From: Flavobacterium fontis
GTDB lineage: Bacteria; Bacteroidota; Bacteroidia; Flavobacteriales; Flavobacteriaceae
Assembly (NCBI RefSeq): GCF_900129405.1
Contig: NZ_FQVQ01000002.1
Location: 245,555-309,554 of the forward strand
DNA: 64,000 bases
Direction of reading: 5' to 3'
The position numbers were made by a program, and so were the translations under genes. The notes below the pieces were generated by a model, which saw nothing but the letters and a program-made list of their open reading frames with translations, ran no database searches and had not been told where the DNA came from. This document shows, piece by piece, positions 18,418-26,660 of this stretch. How positions within the stretch are numbered: position 1 is the stretch's first letter; each line of letters opens with the position of its first letter.

Positions 18418-18618
18418 TTATTTTCTGCCTTGGGCGTTTTGACGGTCTTGGAATTTTTTGGCAAAATGGCGTCGAAAAAAGAATAAAAAAAGAGAAACTA
18501 GAGCAATCCCAACACTGATCCAAGGTTTGGGCTCGTCGTTCCAATGGGTAATCGCATCAAAAGCAAAAATTCCTGCTGCCACCAAGTACAAGTATTGTGT
18601 AATTTTTAAATAGCCCAT
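18418..18618 (-). CDS. small two-helix membrane protein
   Basis: A 66-residue protein with two membrane segments (about residues 6-23 and 32-48) and a strongly basic C-terminal tail (FFRRHFAKKFQDRQNAQGRK). It starts 3 bp after lptC stops, so it is translated from the same message. Function unknown. It is too small for domain assignment, but its tight spacing, ATG start and hydrophobic pattern support a real gene. Confidence 0.75.
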   Translation of the reverse strand: MGYLKITQYLYLVAAGIFAFDAITHWNDEPKPWISVGIALVSLFLFFFRRHFAKKFQDRQNAQGRK

Positions 18619-18621
18619 ATT

Positions 18622-19164
18622 TTACTCTGTTTTGTCCAACGCACCCGAAACGCGTTGTGAGTTTATAATTTTTAAATCTTTGCTAAAATCGACTCCTTCA
18701 CCATAAGAAACCCCTTTGGGATCGGTGAATTTATAGCGTCTTTCGGTAAAAAACCATTCGTTTTTTTGATCAAAATAAAGTTGCTCCGTTTCAAATACTT
18801 GACCCGCTGTGTTACTGATTTTTACACTGCCTTGAAGATCAAATAAGTCGGTATCTTTAAAACTCACGGCGTATTTGGCTGTCACAAAAGTTGGCACGCC
18901 TTTGTTGTCGTAAAGGGTTACGCGAACCCCTTTTGGAAATTCGGTGTACGGATATTTCACGGTCGCATAATCGAGCATTTTGGGACTCTCCAAAACCGAT
19001 TTGATGCGCCCCGAATCGGTGTATTTAACATGAATCGAATCGGCATCCCCGCTAGGTGTAAATTCGGCATAGACTGATTTTTGGACTTCACGCAATTTGC
19101 TTTCACAAGCCAAAATGCTCCAAAAAACCATCAAGACACCGAGTATCCCTAGCGCTTTTCTCAT
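18622..19164 (-). CDS. lptC: LPS-export periplasmic protein LptC
   Basis: LptC links the LptBFG transporter in the inner membrane to LptA during lipopolysaccharide export. From the ATG at 19164 it is 180 residues with an N-terminal hydrophobic segment ending in FWSILAC, so it may be a lipoprotein in this group. A beta-jellyroll-like region with regular strands follows (YAEFTPSGDADSI..., VFETEQLYFDQKNEWFFTE). The start is fixed by a TAATG overlap with the upstream TPR gene; the longer frame to 19191 would overlap that gene further. Neighbours are envelope genes. Confidence 0.87.
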   Translation of the reverse strand: MRKALGILGVLMVFWSILACESKLREVQKSVYAEFTPSGDADSIHVKYTDSGRIKSVLESPKMLDYATVKYPYTEFPKGVRVTLYDNKGVPTFVTAKYAVSFKDTDLFDLQGSVKISNTAGQVFETEQLYFDQKNEWFFTERRYKFTDPKGVSYGEGVDFSKDLKIINSQRVSGALDKTE

Positions 19165-20402
19165 TACCAGTTTACGGTTTGATTGATCCAACAGCCCACG
19201 GCTACACTCGTTTTTTTGCCTGCAGGCGTGGTGACTTTTTTACGGTACTCCTCGGCTTTCTTTTGAGCTGCGGCAGCATATCTTTTATCAGCTTCTGCAG
19301 CTTTTACTACGGTTTTGGCCGCCAATATGTATACCGCTTCTGCAGATTTACCTTCCAAATCACATTCTTTGATGGCATTGACATACACCTCGCCCATTAG
19401 CAAGCTAACTTTTGCATTTTTGGGATCGGCAGTTTGCGCTTTTTGGAGGTAGTTCATGGCGGCTTTGTTGTCACTGCCTATAAGATACATGGCAACTTGA
19501 CACGCACGAGCCGACTTTAACGTATTTTGTTTCTCCAAGGTTAAGGATTCATCAAAATAGGCCAATGCTTTGTCTAAACTTCCTTGATTTTTGAGTGCAA
19601 CGGCATAGTAATACGCTGTAGCAGCATTTTTTTCTAATTGATACGATTGTTCGGCGCGTGTTAGAAAAATGGGATCCATTTCACAAAACTTAGCCAAAGC
19701 TTCTACCAAGCCTTGAATCCAAAAAGGATTTGACAACTCTTTTTCATCCGCTTTGTGTGCAAAGGCATCCAAACTCATGCGATTCAATTGATCTTTCAAG
19801 CGAACTTGCATCGTTTGAAGAAGCGCATCATATTCGGAGGAGAACTCTTGAAACTTCAACCGATTTACAGTACACTTGGCCGCCACATCAAAATAGAGGG
19901 CAAGTAATTTCTGCTCGCCATTTTCCTCTTTGTGAAAATTTTGATATTGCACTTCAAAATAGGCCAATAAATAGGATGGCTCACGAAATGACTCTCTTTT
20001 TTCTTGAAAGGCAAGATCAAAGGCTTTCTTTATTTGTTCTGTTTTAAAATCATCTTTATAGGTGTACATCACAAAGGCTAGTTTGGAAAACACTTCCATC
20101 CCATTTTTGGGAAACAACGCATTATACTGGTTGTAGTATCCAAGAAGAGCGTCAACTTCATTCTTCTTAGATTTGGGATCACTAGCATTCTCAATGGCAG
20201 CGGTATATATTGCCTCCCCTTTTTTGTATTCAGCTTCCGTCTTACTTTCACATTGCGCAAGATAATTTTTCCATAATACGGATGCTTCTTCAAAATTCTT
20301 CAAGCTAATGGCTGTATCAAAATCTTTTGATAGCGTACAATCTTTTTGACCAAAAACGACAGCACAAAAAATAAACATCCCTAAAGTCCAATATACTCTC
20401 AT
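19164..20402 (-). CDS. secreted TPR-repeat protein
   Basis: A 412-residue protein with an N-terminal signal sequence (MFIFCAVVFGQ) and helical repeats typical of TPRs, clearest at about residues 255-350 (ATAYYYAVALKNQGSLDKAL, then AMNYLQKAQTADPKNAKVSL). It probably forms a protein-protein docking surface in the periplasm. Its partner is unknown. Its start is 15 bp from the stop of the outer-membrane barrel gene, and its stop overlaps the lptC start (TAATG), so the order barrel, TPR, LptC is one transcript. An envelope-assembly role is an inference from context. Confidence 0.85.
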   Translation of the reverse strand: MRVYWTLGMFIFCAVVFGQKDCTLSKDFDTAISLKNFEEASVLWKNYLAQCESKTEAEYKKGEAIYTAAIENASDPKSKKNEVDALLGYYNQYNALFPKNGMEVFSKLAFVMYTYKDDFKTEQIKKAFDLAFQEKRESFREPSYLLAYFEVQYQNFHKEENGEQKLLALYFDVAAKCTVNRLKFQEFSSEYDALLQTMQVRLKDQLNRMSLDAFAHKADEKELSNPFWIQGLVEALAKFCEMDPIFLTRAEQSYQLEKNAATAYYYAVALKNQGSLDKALAYFDESLTLEKQNTLKSARACQVAMYLIGSDNKAAMNYLQKAQTADPKNAKVSLLMGEVYVNAIKECDLEGKSAEAVYILAAKTVVKAAEADKRYAAAAQKKAEEYRKKVTTPAGKKTSVAVGCWINQTVNW

Positions 20403-20417
20403 TGCTTATGCATTTAA

Positions 20418-21668
20418 TTAATCATATTTTCTTCTTTGGAACCATTGATCGTTGAACGAAAATGCGAAACCAATATTGAAATAACGTTCTCTTACCAAAT
20501 TATTGCTCTGTGTCCCACGCGAACCGTATTCAAAAACAAAATTTACGTTGGAAAAAGTCCCGCGTACCGGCAAACCGAGTCCGAGCGTAGCCGCTGTATC
20601 TGTAATTGATTTATCATTTAAAATCAGTCCCGTATTTTCATAACGAAGTCCAGCGCGGTAAACTATGCGGTCAAAATAACTTGAAAACGATTTATAATTA
20701 GGAATGTAATATCCGCCAAGACTGAAACGCGTGGCATTTTCAAAGCGTACATTCGTGATGTCATTATTTCGATTTCCAAAATTACTTGCGTTTTGCAACA
20801 AAATATTGGCCCCGATTGTCCATTTATTGGTTTGCCCAAAGCCCACACCAAAGTCAATTTTAGAGGGCAACTTAATTTTAGTATCGGCCACTTCCAAATC
20901 TTGTGTTTGCCCTGTCACCACCGTTTCTGAACCGCCAATTGTCCAATTGATTAAAGCCAATTGTCGTGTATTGTTAAAAGTTAGATCGGCCTCTGGACTG
21001 AACACAGCACTTGTGTAGACCATATACTTCTTTTTAAATAATTTTTGATAACGCAATCCAAAATTATAATTTACCCCTGTGGCATTGGAGGTATTGATCT
21101 CACGTGTTGCAAATTCTACCCCGGGGAAGGCACTGATGGATTTGGTCTCGATATTCCCGAAATTATAATTTAAATCCGCTCCAATTGAAAAATTAGGAGT
21201 CACTCGAAAAGAAGTCGCAAAATAAACTTTGTTGATTCCGCCTGTTCCTGTATACTGACGAATAATTGATGAATTAAGGTCGTTTAATACATTATATCCT
21301 ACCGATGAAAAAGGCATTAAACCCAATGAGAACGCTACTTTTTTCGTAGGAATCACTACGGCAATGTAATCTAAGGCGGTGGTGCGTGCTTTGGCACTTT
21401 GCGTATTGGATTCAATTTGGTTGGTTCCGTAGGTTGCGCCAACGGCAAATGTGGTCAATCGAATAGCTGAATGATAGGCTGGATTTTGTAAGTTAACGTG
21501 AATACTATCGCCATGTGCTGTGATACTTCCCATGGCACGGTTTTCAATTGTTCCTTTGAATCGAACATCGCCGATACCGTAAAACGAATAGGGTGAACTG
21601 GTCCCTTGTTGTGCCATAACCACCCCGGAGCACAATGTTGCGAAAAGGAATAAAAATTTTTTAATCAT
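20418..21668 (-). CDS. outer-membrane beta-barrel protein, possibly FadL/OmpP1-like
   Basis: A 416-residue secreted protein with signal peptide MIKKFLFLFATLCSGVVMAQ. The mature start (GTSSPYSFYGIGD) and Ala/Gly/Asn-rich beta strands ending in an aromatic residue pattern (NIGFAFSFNDQWFQRRKYD) indicate an outer-membrane barrel. Layout is reminiscent of the FadL/OmpP1 group, but I cannot name a substrate. I chose the ATG at 21668 over the upstream frame start at 21689 because it begins a perfect signal peptide. The first 8 bp overlap the 3' end of coaX. Confidence 0.82.
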   Translation of the reverse strand: MIKKFLFLFATLCSGVVMAQQGTSSPYSFYGIGDVRFKGTIENRAMGSITAHGDSIHVNLQNPAYHSAIRLTTFAVGATYGTNQIESNTQSAKARTTALDYIAVVIPTKKVAFSLGLMPFSSVGYNVLNDLNSSIIRQYTGTGGINKVYFATSFRVTPNFSIGADLNYNFGNIETKSISAFPGVEFATREINTSNATGVNYNFGLRYQKLFKKKYMVYTSAVFSPEADLTFNNTRQLALINWTIGGSETVVTGQTQDLEVADTKIKLPSKIDFGVGFGQTNKWTIGANILLQNASNFGNRNNDITNVRFENATRFSLGGYYIPNYKSFSSYFDRIVYRAGLRYENTGLILNDKSITDTAATLGLGLPVRGTFSNVNFVFEYGSRGTQSNNLVRERYFNIGFAFSFNDQWFQRRKYD

Positions 21669-22392
21669 TATGTTGATATTGGTATACATATACTAGGCTC
21701 TCCAACAAAAAATTTGGATTGGCAAATATGCTATTTTTTAAATGAGCAGCCAAAAAATTGGCATCTCCGCCGGTTAAAATTATACTAAAGTTATGATTTT
21801 CTTGTGCATATTGTGCAATTACACCCTCAATTTCGAAAAGAACCCCTTGAAGTACCCCTGAATGTATCGAACTTTCGGTTGAATCGCCCGTGAGGGGAAA
21901 ATCTTCTGTTAGGGTTAATAAGGGGAGTTGAGCTGTGTTCTCATGAAGGGCTTTGTAGCGCATGTGTATCCCAGGACTAATGGCGCCTCCTTTGTAAACA
22001 TCTTGGGCTGTAATGAAATCATAGGTAATACAAGTTCCTGCATCGATTACTAGTCGATTTTGGTTGGGATAAGCTAAAACAGCGCCAGCGGCCAACACCA
22101 TTCGGTCCAAACCGAGGGTTTGAGGGGTTCGGTAAGCATTCACAAAAGGAAATTTGTGTTGCCGTTGGATCGTCCATTTTTTCAAAGCGCCTGGCAAATT
22201 CTGCAAAACGGTTTCATGCGCTAAAGTAACCGATGCAGTACAAACCGCATTTATTTTTGGAAAACGCTGCAATAACAACTCCAACGATGGGGAGGCTTGC
22301 GCTACATCAAATCGAATCATTTCCAAAAGGGTATAGTTCTCAAAGACAGCGGCTTTGATTTGTGTATTCCCAAAATCAAGGACTAAAAGCAT
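21661..22392 (-). CDS. coaX: type III pantothenate kinase CoaX
   Basis: Phosphorylates pantothenate in the first step of coenzyme A synthesis; cytoplasmic, and of the ASKHA fold rather than the P-loop CoaA type. The 243-residue protein has the phosphate motif LDFGNTQIK at residues 4-12, GLDRM in the middle and DAGTCITYDF, plus GAISPGIHMR and TGGDA. Length is normal. It is the promoter-proximal gene of the minus-strand envelope operon (barrel, TPR, lptC), with the barrel gene overlapping by 8 bp. Confidence 0.95.
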   Translation of the reverse strand: MLLVLDFGNTQIKAAVFENYTLLEMIRFDVAQASPSLELLLQRFPKINAVCTASVTLAHETVLQNLPGALKKWTIQRQHKFPFVNAYRTPQTLGLDRMVLAAGAVLAYPNQNRLVIDAGTCITYDFITAQDVYKGGAISPGIHMRYKALHENTAQLPLLTLTEDFPLTGDSTESSIHSGVLQGVLFEIEGVIAQYAQENHNFSIILTGGDANFLAAHLKNSIFANPNFLLESLVYVYQYQHND

Positions 22393-22411
22393 GAAGCGGT
22401 TGTTTAGAACG

Positions 22412-22419
22412 CAAAAATA
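22412..22419 (-). promoter_or_regulatory. -7 box for coaX
   Basis: On the minus strand this reads TATTTTTG, matching TAnnTTTG, 19 bp before the coaX ATG. No clear -33 box was found. Confidence 0.5.
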
Positions 22420-22444
22420 CGAATAGATTTTTTTTGATTTTTCT

Positions 22445-22475
22445 TTTGGATAAATTAAAAATGATTCTATATTTG
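22445..22475 (+). promoter_or_regulatory. promoter of tRNA-Phe
   Basis: TTTG (22445-22448) and TATATTTG (22468-22475) with a 19-bp spacer, placed 16 bp before the tRNA. This is the best full match to the Bacteroidetes -33/-7 promoter in the window. Confidence 0.8.
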
Positions 22476-22491
22476 CACCCGCATTAGCACT

Positions 22492-22564
<73 letters not shown>

Positions 22565-22567
22565 CTT

Positions 22568-22603
22568 AAACCCTTGAAATCATGAGATTCTCAAGGGTTT
22601 TTT
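22568..22603 (+). terminator. terminator of tRNA-Phe
   Basis: AAACCCTTGA (22568-22577) pairs with TCAAGGGTTT (22591-22600), followed by a T run, right after the tRNA. Confidence 0.88.
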
Positions 22604-22643
22604 CTTTCCACTGTGTACTATACGGCGTAATTTAACCCCAAAA

Positions 22644-22664
22644 GAAAAGGGACTAAAAGCCCCT
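22644..22664 (-). terminator. weak terminator after the methyltransferase gene
   Basis: On the minus strand AGGGGCT and AGTCCCT form a 7-bp stem with one G-U pair and a short loop, followed by a T-rich stretch. It lies 17 bp past the methyltransferase stop. Confidence 0.5.
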
Positions 22665-22680
22665 GTTTACCTGTTTTGAA

Positions 22681-23658
22681 TTATTGCTTTTGCCAAACAC
22701 AAGCTAAATTACGTCCATTCAATTGATTTTCTGTGATCCATTGCGATTCATTGGCTTGCATTGCCGATGGCAAATCATTTTTTAGAACGCCATAAAAACC
22801 ATAACTGCGATGACTTAAAAGGGTGAAATTTTGTAGCTTTTGTTTAAAAAAAGCAAATGAAATTCCACGCGCTTGGGAATCGTTTTTGGATTCAACATGA
22901 ATATCGGTAACGCTCCAAATCTCATCCGCCGTTAAACGCTTTTTTATTGTTTTTTCGCGAATTAATGCATCGTTGATTAGATCAATATAATTCTTACGCC
23001 CTAAAAATAAATTGATCTTATGTTTAATGGACTTCGGAAAATAATCCGTAATTCGCTTTACTTTTTGAACGGCTTGAAGGCGCTCAAATTCCTTTTCTCG
23101 TTCTTTAAAAAGGTTGTCTTGGGCATAATCACCATTCGGATCTTGCAAATGAATAATAACTCCACCGGGGTTTAGCAACGCGTCAATGTGTCGAATGAAG
23201 GTATCTAAATCGGGAATATGATGTAGTACTGAACAAATAATAACGACATCAAAACTACCCGTTAAATCGGCAATGGTACCATTTATAACCGTATACGGTT
23301 TGTCCCAATGGACCGCTTTCATTTGGGCTTGCTCCAACATTTTTGGGGAAGTATCCAATAATACAATCGATTCCACTAAAGGACCTACGGGTGTATTCAG
23401 CAATTTTTGCGTACTTAACCCTGTACCGCACCCAATATCGAGAAGTTTTAATGGGGCCTTGGGGCTTGTTTTAGAGAACCAATCGTGCACCAATAAATCC
23501 ATTTGTTCTTGTAAACTTTCCCACATATCAACATGAAGAGCGTCGTATTGAGCGGCCTCATAATTATGGAAAACAATGTTTACACGTGAATGGAATTCTT
23601 GCACACTAAGGGGTGAACCAGATTTTTTGACCAACGGGGAAAGACGCTCAAAACTCAT
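22681..23658 (-). CDS. class I SAM-dependent methyltransferase
   Basis: A 325-residue methyltransferase of the Methyltransf_11/25 type. The SAM-binding motif is LLDIGCGTGLST (near residue 83), followed by VLLDTSPKMLEQAQ, DVVIICSVLHHIPD and GGVIIHLQDPNGD, the expected Rossmann-fold steps. About 80 extra N-terminal residues and about 130 C-terminal residues give no family clue, so the substrate is unknown. The ATG at 23658 is preferred over a TTG at 23670. It appears to be a single-gene unit with tRNA-Phe transcribed toward it. Confidence 0.88.
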   Translation of the reverse strand: MSFERLSPLVKKSGSPLSVQEFHSRVNIVFHNYEAAQYDALHVDMWESLQEQMDLLVHDWFSKTSPKAPLKLLDIGCGTGLSTQKLLNTPVGPLVESIVLLDTSPKMLEQAQMKAVHWDKPYTVINGTIADLTGSFDVVIICSVLHHIPDLDTFIRHIDALLNPGGVIIHLQDPNGDYAQDNLFKEREKEFERLQAVQKVKRITDYFPKSIKHKINLFLGRKNYIDLINDALIREKTIKKRLTADEIWSVTDIHVESKNDSQARGISFAFFKQKLQNFTLLSHRSYGFYGVLKNDLPSAMQANESQWITENQLNGRNLACVWQKQ

Positions 23659-23763
23659 GAGTATATACAATTGATTACAATCTAATCCTTTTAGTATTGG
23701 ATTTGAAAATACGAAAATTGAGGATTAGGCTGCACTAAATATAAAAAGAAAAGGGAATATCAA

Positions 23764-23795
23764 CCTCCTTTTTCAGCATTATTTTGAAAAAGAGG
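23764..23795 (-). terminator. possible terminator after the AsmA-family gene
   Basis: CCTCcTTTTTCA and TGAAAAAGAGG form a stem with one bulged base about 10 bp past the AsmA-family stop. On the minus strand no T run follows, so it may be a processing hairpin rather than a true terminator. Confidence 0.4.
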
Positions 23796-23804
23796 CACTC
23801 CGTA

Positions 23805-26558
23805 TTAGGGTGTAGCGGTGGGGGTTATCTCCATCCCCTCTTGGTATTCTGTCTCTTCCAAATCTTCCGTTTGTTTGCCTAATCTAACCCGAGGATTCTC
23901 TTGAGTTCCGGTTATCTTTAAAGGGATTCCAATGATGCCAAGGGGTGGCAATCCCAAACGCATTTTAAGATTTAAACGACCATCAAAACTCGTTGTTCCC
24001 TCGATTCTAGGGCGGAAACCTGCCACTCTAAACTTAAAGCGTTCGATGGTGATAATGTTGTTGTTAATTTTGGTTTTTATATCAACTTTTGATAAATCGG
24101 GGTCTTTTAACTTATCTTTACCTGTAGAACGACTCACCACATTCATCAATTTGAACCCTTTCATTTTGACCTTTTTAACCGATAAAACACCGCCGCCTTT
24201 CAACGAGGGGAATATGGGCATCATTTGGTCATTTAACTTACCTTGTATCGCATAATCCAAACCGATAATTCCTTGAGCACTTTCGGCAGCCGTCACCATT
24301 TCACGGAATAATTTAACTTCCTTATAAGCCCGTTGAACATCAAAATCGGTCGCTTTCACTTTAAGGTCAAATGCCGCTCGACTTGGCGTTTCATCGGCAT
24401 AATCGGCTTGCATTTTTACTTGACAACCGATGATTTCTGCCGCGGCATCTCGCAATTGCAACTGACCGTTTTTGAGGGCCAATTTACCTTGCAAATCATT
24501 CACTTTTAAATCTTGGAATTTAAGTTCGTCCAATTGCGCTTTGAAGTACAAATCCATATTCTTAGGCAACACAATCACGCCTTTTTCGATTGCTTGTGGA
24601 CTGGTCGCTGTGCTTACACTCCCTTGTTTTTCGGACAAAAATTCATCGGCATTCAAAAATCTAGAGGAAAGCTCAAAATCGCCCTTTAACACTCCCGTTG
24701 TCGACAACACAAAGTCAATGACGTTACGCAGCTGCCCGTTCATCAAAAAATTAGATTGTCCGTAGGTAGCTTTGAAATTTTGAAACTGCATTTGATCTTG
24801 AACAAAAGAAAATTTTCCCTCTTTGATCACAAATGGTTTTGGCAAATACGTTGACGTCGTGGCGATATCGCGAAGGTAGAGCGTTCCCGAATTTTGCAAC
24901 TTTGCATAGTTGCCATTGACCGCATCATTTTGCGTTCCTTTCAATCGAACGTTTGCCTTGACATATCCTTTTACGCCCAAACCTTTTTGAGAAAAAACCT
25001 TGTAAATACGGCCGATATCGAGAACTCCTTTGGCTTGAATCGCATACTGCACATTATCCAAATTTTGAAGTTTTGCCTTTACATACACCGGATTTTTTTC
25101 AAACACAAAGGAAGCGGGGTGGATGTTTACTTTCAAATCCTTTAACTGTCCCGAGGCATCGGTTAGGGTGGATTCAACGTGAATATTGGTAATCGGGTTG
25201 GGATAATGACTCGTTTTAAGGTAGCCTTTGGTGAGTTTTAGTTTAGCCTTAATAGCGGGAATTTGGTTCCGACTGGCATCATAGGTTCCTTGAGCCACAA
25301 TATCAGACAACAGGGTTCCGCGCACTTGAAAAGCTGTAATTCCGAGCGCCCGATTCATCTTGGCCAAATCCATTTTTGAGCGAATGACTGCCTTTACATT
25401 AGGTTGTTTTAACCCTTTCGTTTTGATAATTGCTTTGGCATAATCGCTTCCAACATTAAAAAATAGCGAATCAATATTGACTTCCAACTTATCGGGATTT
25501 AACTCAGGTAGTCGCGTTTCAAAATTGAAAAAAATATTGGAGGCTGCCACAGGAGCTTTGTTATGATTGATTTCGCCTTCACGGATTTTCATTTGGAAAC
25601 CGATATCGGGATTGGTTTGTGTGGACGCAATATATTTTCCTTTTAAAGTAAAAACTAAATCGGTTTGGCCTTCTACTTGAGTCTTATCAAGCCATGTTAC
25701 ATACGCGGGAGGTAAAGCGGTAAAAAAATCAGCGAGCGGACTGTCAAGCGATTCAATTTTAAAGTCCAAATCATAACCATTACTCAAAAAATCTAATTTA
25801 CCCACGAAATCAATAGGTAATTTATTGATCTTCAAATTATTTTCTTCAAATATAAATGATAATGAATTGGTGTTAATCTTGGTGATTAATTCGGCATTGA
25901 CTTTTTTGTTTTTTAAATAATTCTCGCCTTTAAATGAAAAACTAAAATCTTCTATTGCGGCTTCGGTATCCAAATCAAAAATAGCTTTATCCAAGTCGCC
26001 TTTTCCCAAATAATTGAAACCTTTTGCCTTGATTTGTATTCCCGTGGATTGATCGTTGAAAGACAAATGAGTATTTTCGATGGATATTCGTTCCAGTTTC
26101 AAAGATGTATCCTCGGATTTTTCTTTAGCATCTTTGGGCGCTTTATCTTCCGAAACATAGACATTATAGTTGGCGTTTCCATTCTTATCTACTTTAACAT
26201 TAATCAATGCCTGGTCCAAATAAATTTTGTCAATACTGACTGCTCCGTCAAAAAATAGGGTTTTTAAGTTGATCCCAAAGGCAATTTCATCCGCAGAAAC
26301 CAAAGTTTCGTTGCGATAAGGGGCCGAACCTTTTAAATCAAATTTGGTAAGGGACAGCGTTAAGTAAGGGAAATGACTAAAAAAAGAAAGTTGTGCCTCT
26401 TTAAAATTGAGTTCCCCTTTCAAGCGACGATTGGCAAAATCTTTGACTTCTTGTTCGATTTTCCCGGGAAAAAGAATCGGAAATAAATACATTGCTAAAA
26501 GTAAGGCACCTATAGTTCCAAAAAATATTTTCAGGGACTTGACAATCAATCGTTTCAT
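23805..26558 (-). CDS. AsmA-family envelope protein
   Basis: A 917-residue protein of the AsmA/TamB-like superfamily, now thought to form long beta-groove bridges that move phospholipids between membranes. It has an N-terminal membrane anchor (about 9-27), the AsmA N-terminal region (LKGELNFKEAQLSFFSHFP), long stretches of short amphipathic beta strands, and an AsmA_2-like C-terminal part (about 700-880, with FKLMNVVSRSTGKDKL). The lipid-transport role is family knowledge, not seen here. It is downstream of the Sus amylase gene but separated by a strong terminator and its own -7 box, so it is not part of the glucan locus. Confidence 0.88.
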   Translation of the reverse strand: MKRLIVKSLKIFFGTIGALLLAMYLFPILFPGKIEQEVKDFANRRLKGELNFKEAQLSFFSHFPYLTLSLTKFDLKGSAPYRNETLVSADEIAFGINLKTLFFDGAVSIDKIYLDQALINVKVDKNGNANYNVYVSEDKAPKDAKEKSEDTSLKLERISIENTHLSFNDQSTGIQIKAKGFNYLGKGDLDKAIFDLDTEAAIEDFSFSFKGENYLKNKKVNAELITKINTNSLSFIFEENNLKINKLPIDFVGKLDFLSNGYDLDFKIESLDSPLADFFTALPPAYVTWLDKTQVEGQTDLVFTLKGKYIASTQTNPDIGFQMKIREGEINHNKAPVAASNIFFNFETRLPELNPDKLEVNIDSLFFNVGSDYAKAIIKTKGLKQPNVKAVIRSKMDLAKMNRALGITAFQVRGTLLSDIVAQGTYDASRNQIPAIKAKLKLTKGYLKTSHYPNPITNIHVESTLTDASGQLKDLKVNIHPASFVFEKNPVYVKAKLQNLDNVQYAIQAKGVLDIGRIYKVFSQKGLGVKGYVKANVRLKGTQNDAVNGNYAKLQNSGTLYLRDIATTSTYLPKPFVIKEGKFSFVQDQMQFQNFKATYGQSNFLMNGQLRNVIDFVLSTTGVLKGDFELSSRFLNADEFLSEKQGSVSTATSPQAIEKGVIVLPKNMDLYFKAQLDELKFQDLKVNDLQGKLALKNGQLQLRDAAAEIIGCQVKMQADYADETPSRAAFDLKVKATDFDVQRAYKEVKLFREMVTAAESAQGIIGLDYAIQGKLNDQMMPIFPSLKGGGVLSVKKVKMKGFKLMNVVSRSTGKDKLKDPDLSKVDIKTKINNNIITIERFKFRVAGFRPRIEGTTSFDGRLNLKMRLGLPPLGIIGIPLKITGTQENPRVRLGKQTEDLEETEYQEGMEITPTATP

Positions 26559-26579
26559 GGATCTAAACTAATTTCGCTA

Positions 26580-26587
26580 CAAAGCTA
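26580..26587 (-). promoter_or_regulatory. -7 box for the AsmA-family gene
   Basis: On the minus strand it reads TAGCTTTG, matching TAnnTTTG, 21 bp before the ATG and just after the upstream terminator. Confidence 0.55.
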
Positions 26588-26604
26588 AGGCAACTTGAAA
26601 GAAT

Positions 26605-26639
26605 AAAAAAAGGTTCCTGTTAAAACAGAAACCTTTTTT
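26605..26639. terminator. terminator ending the susCDE-amylase arm
   Basis: AAAAGGTTcCTGT and ACAGaAACCTTTT form a long stem with A and T runs on both sides. It follows the minus-strand amylase gene and separates it from the AsmA-family gene. Confidence 0.85.
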
Positions 26640-26660
26640 ACACTAACTATAGAAATAAAT

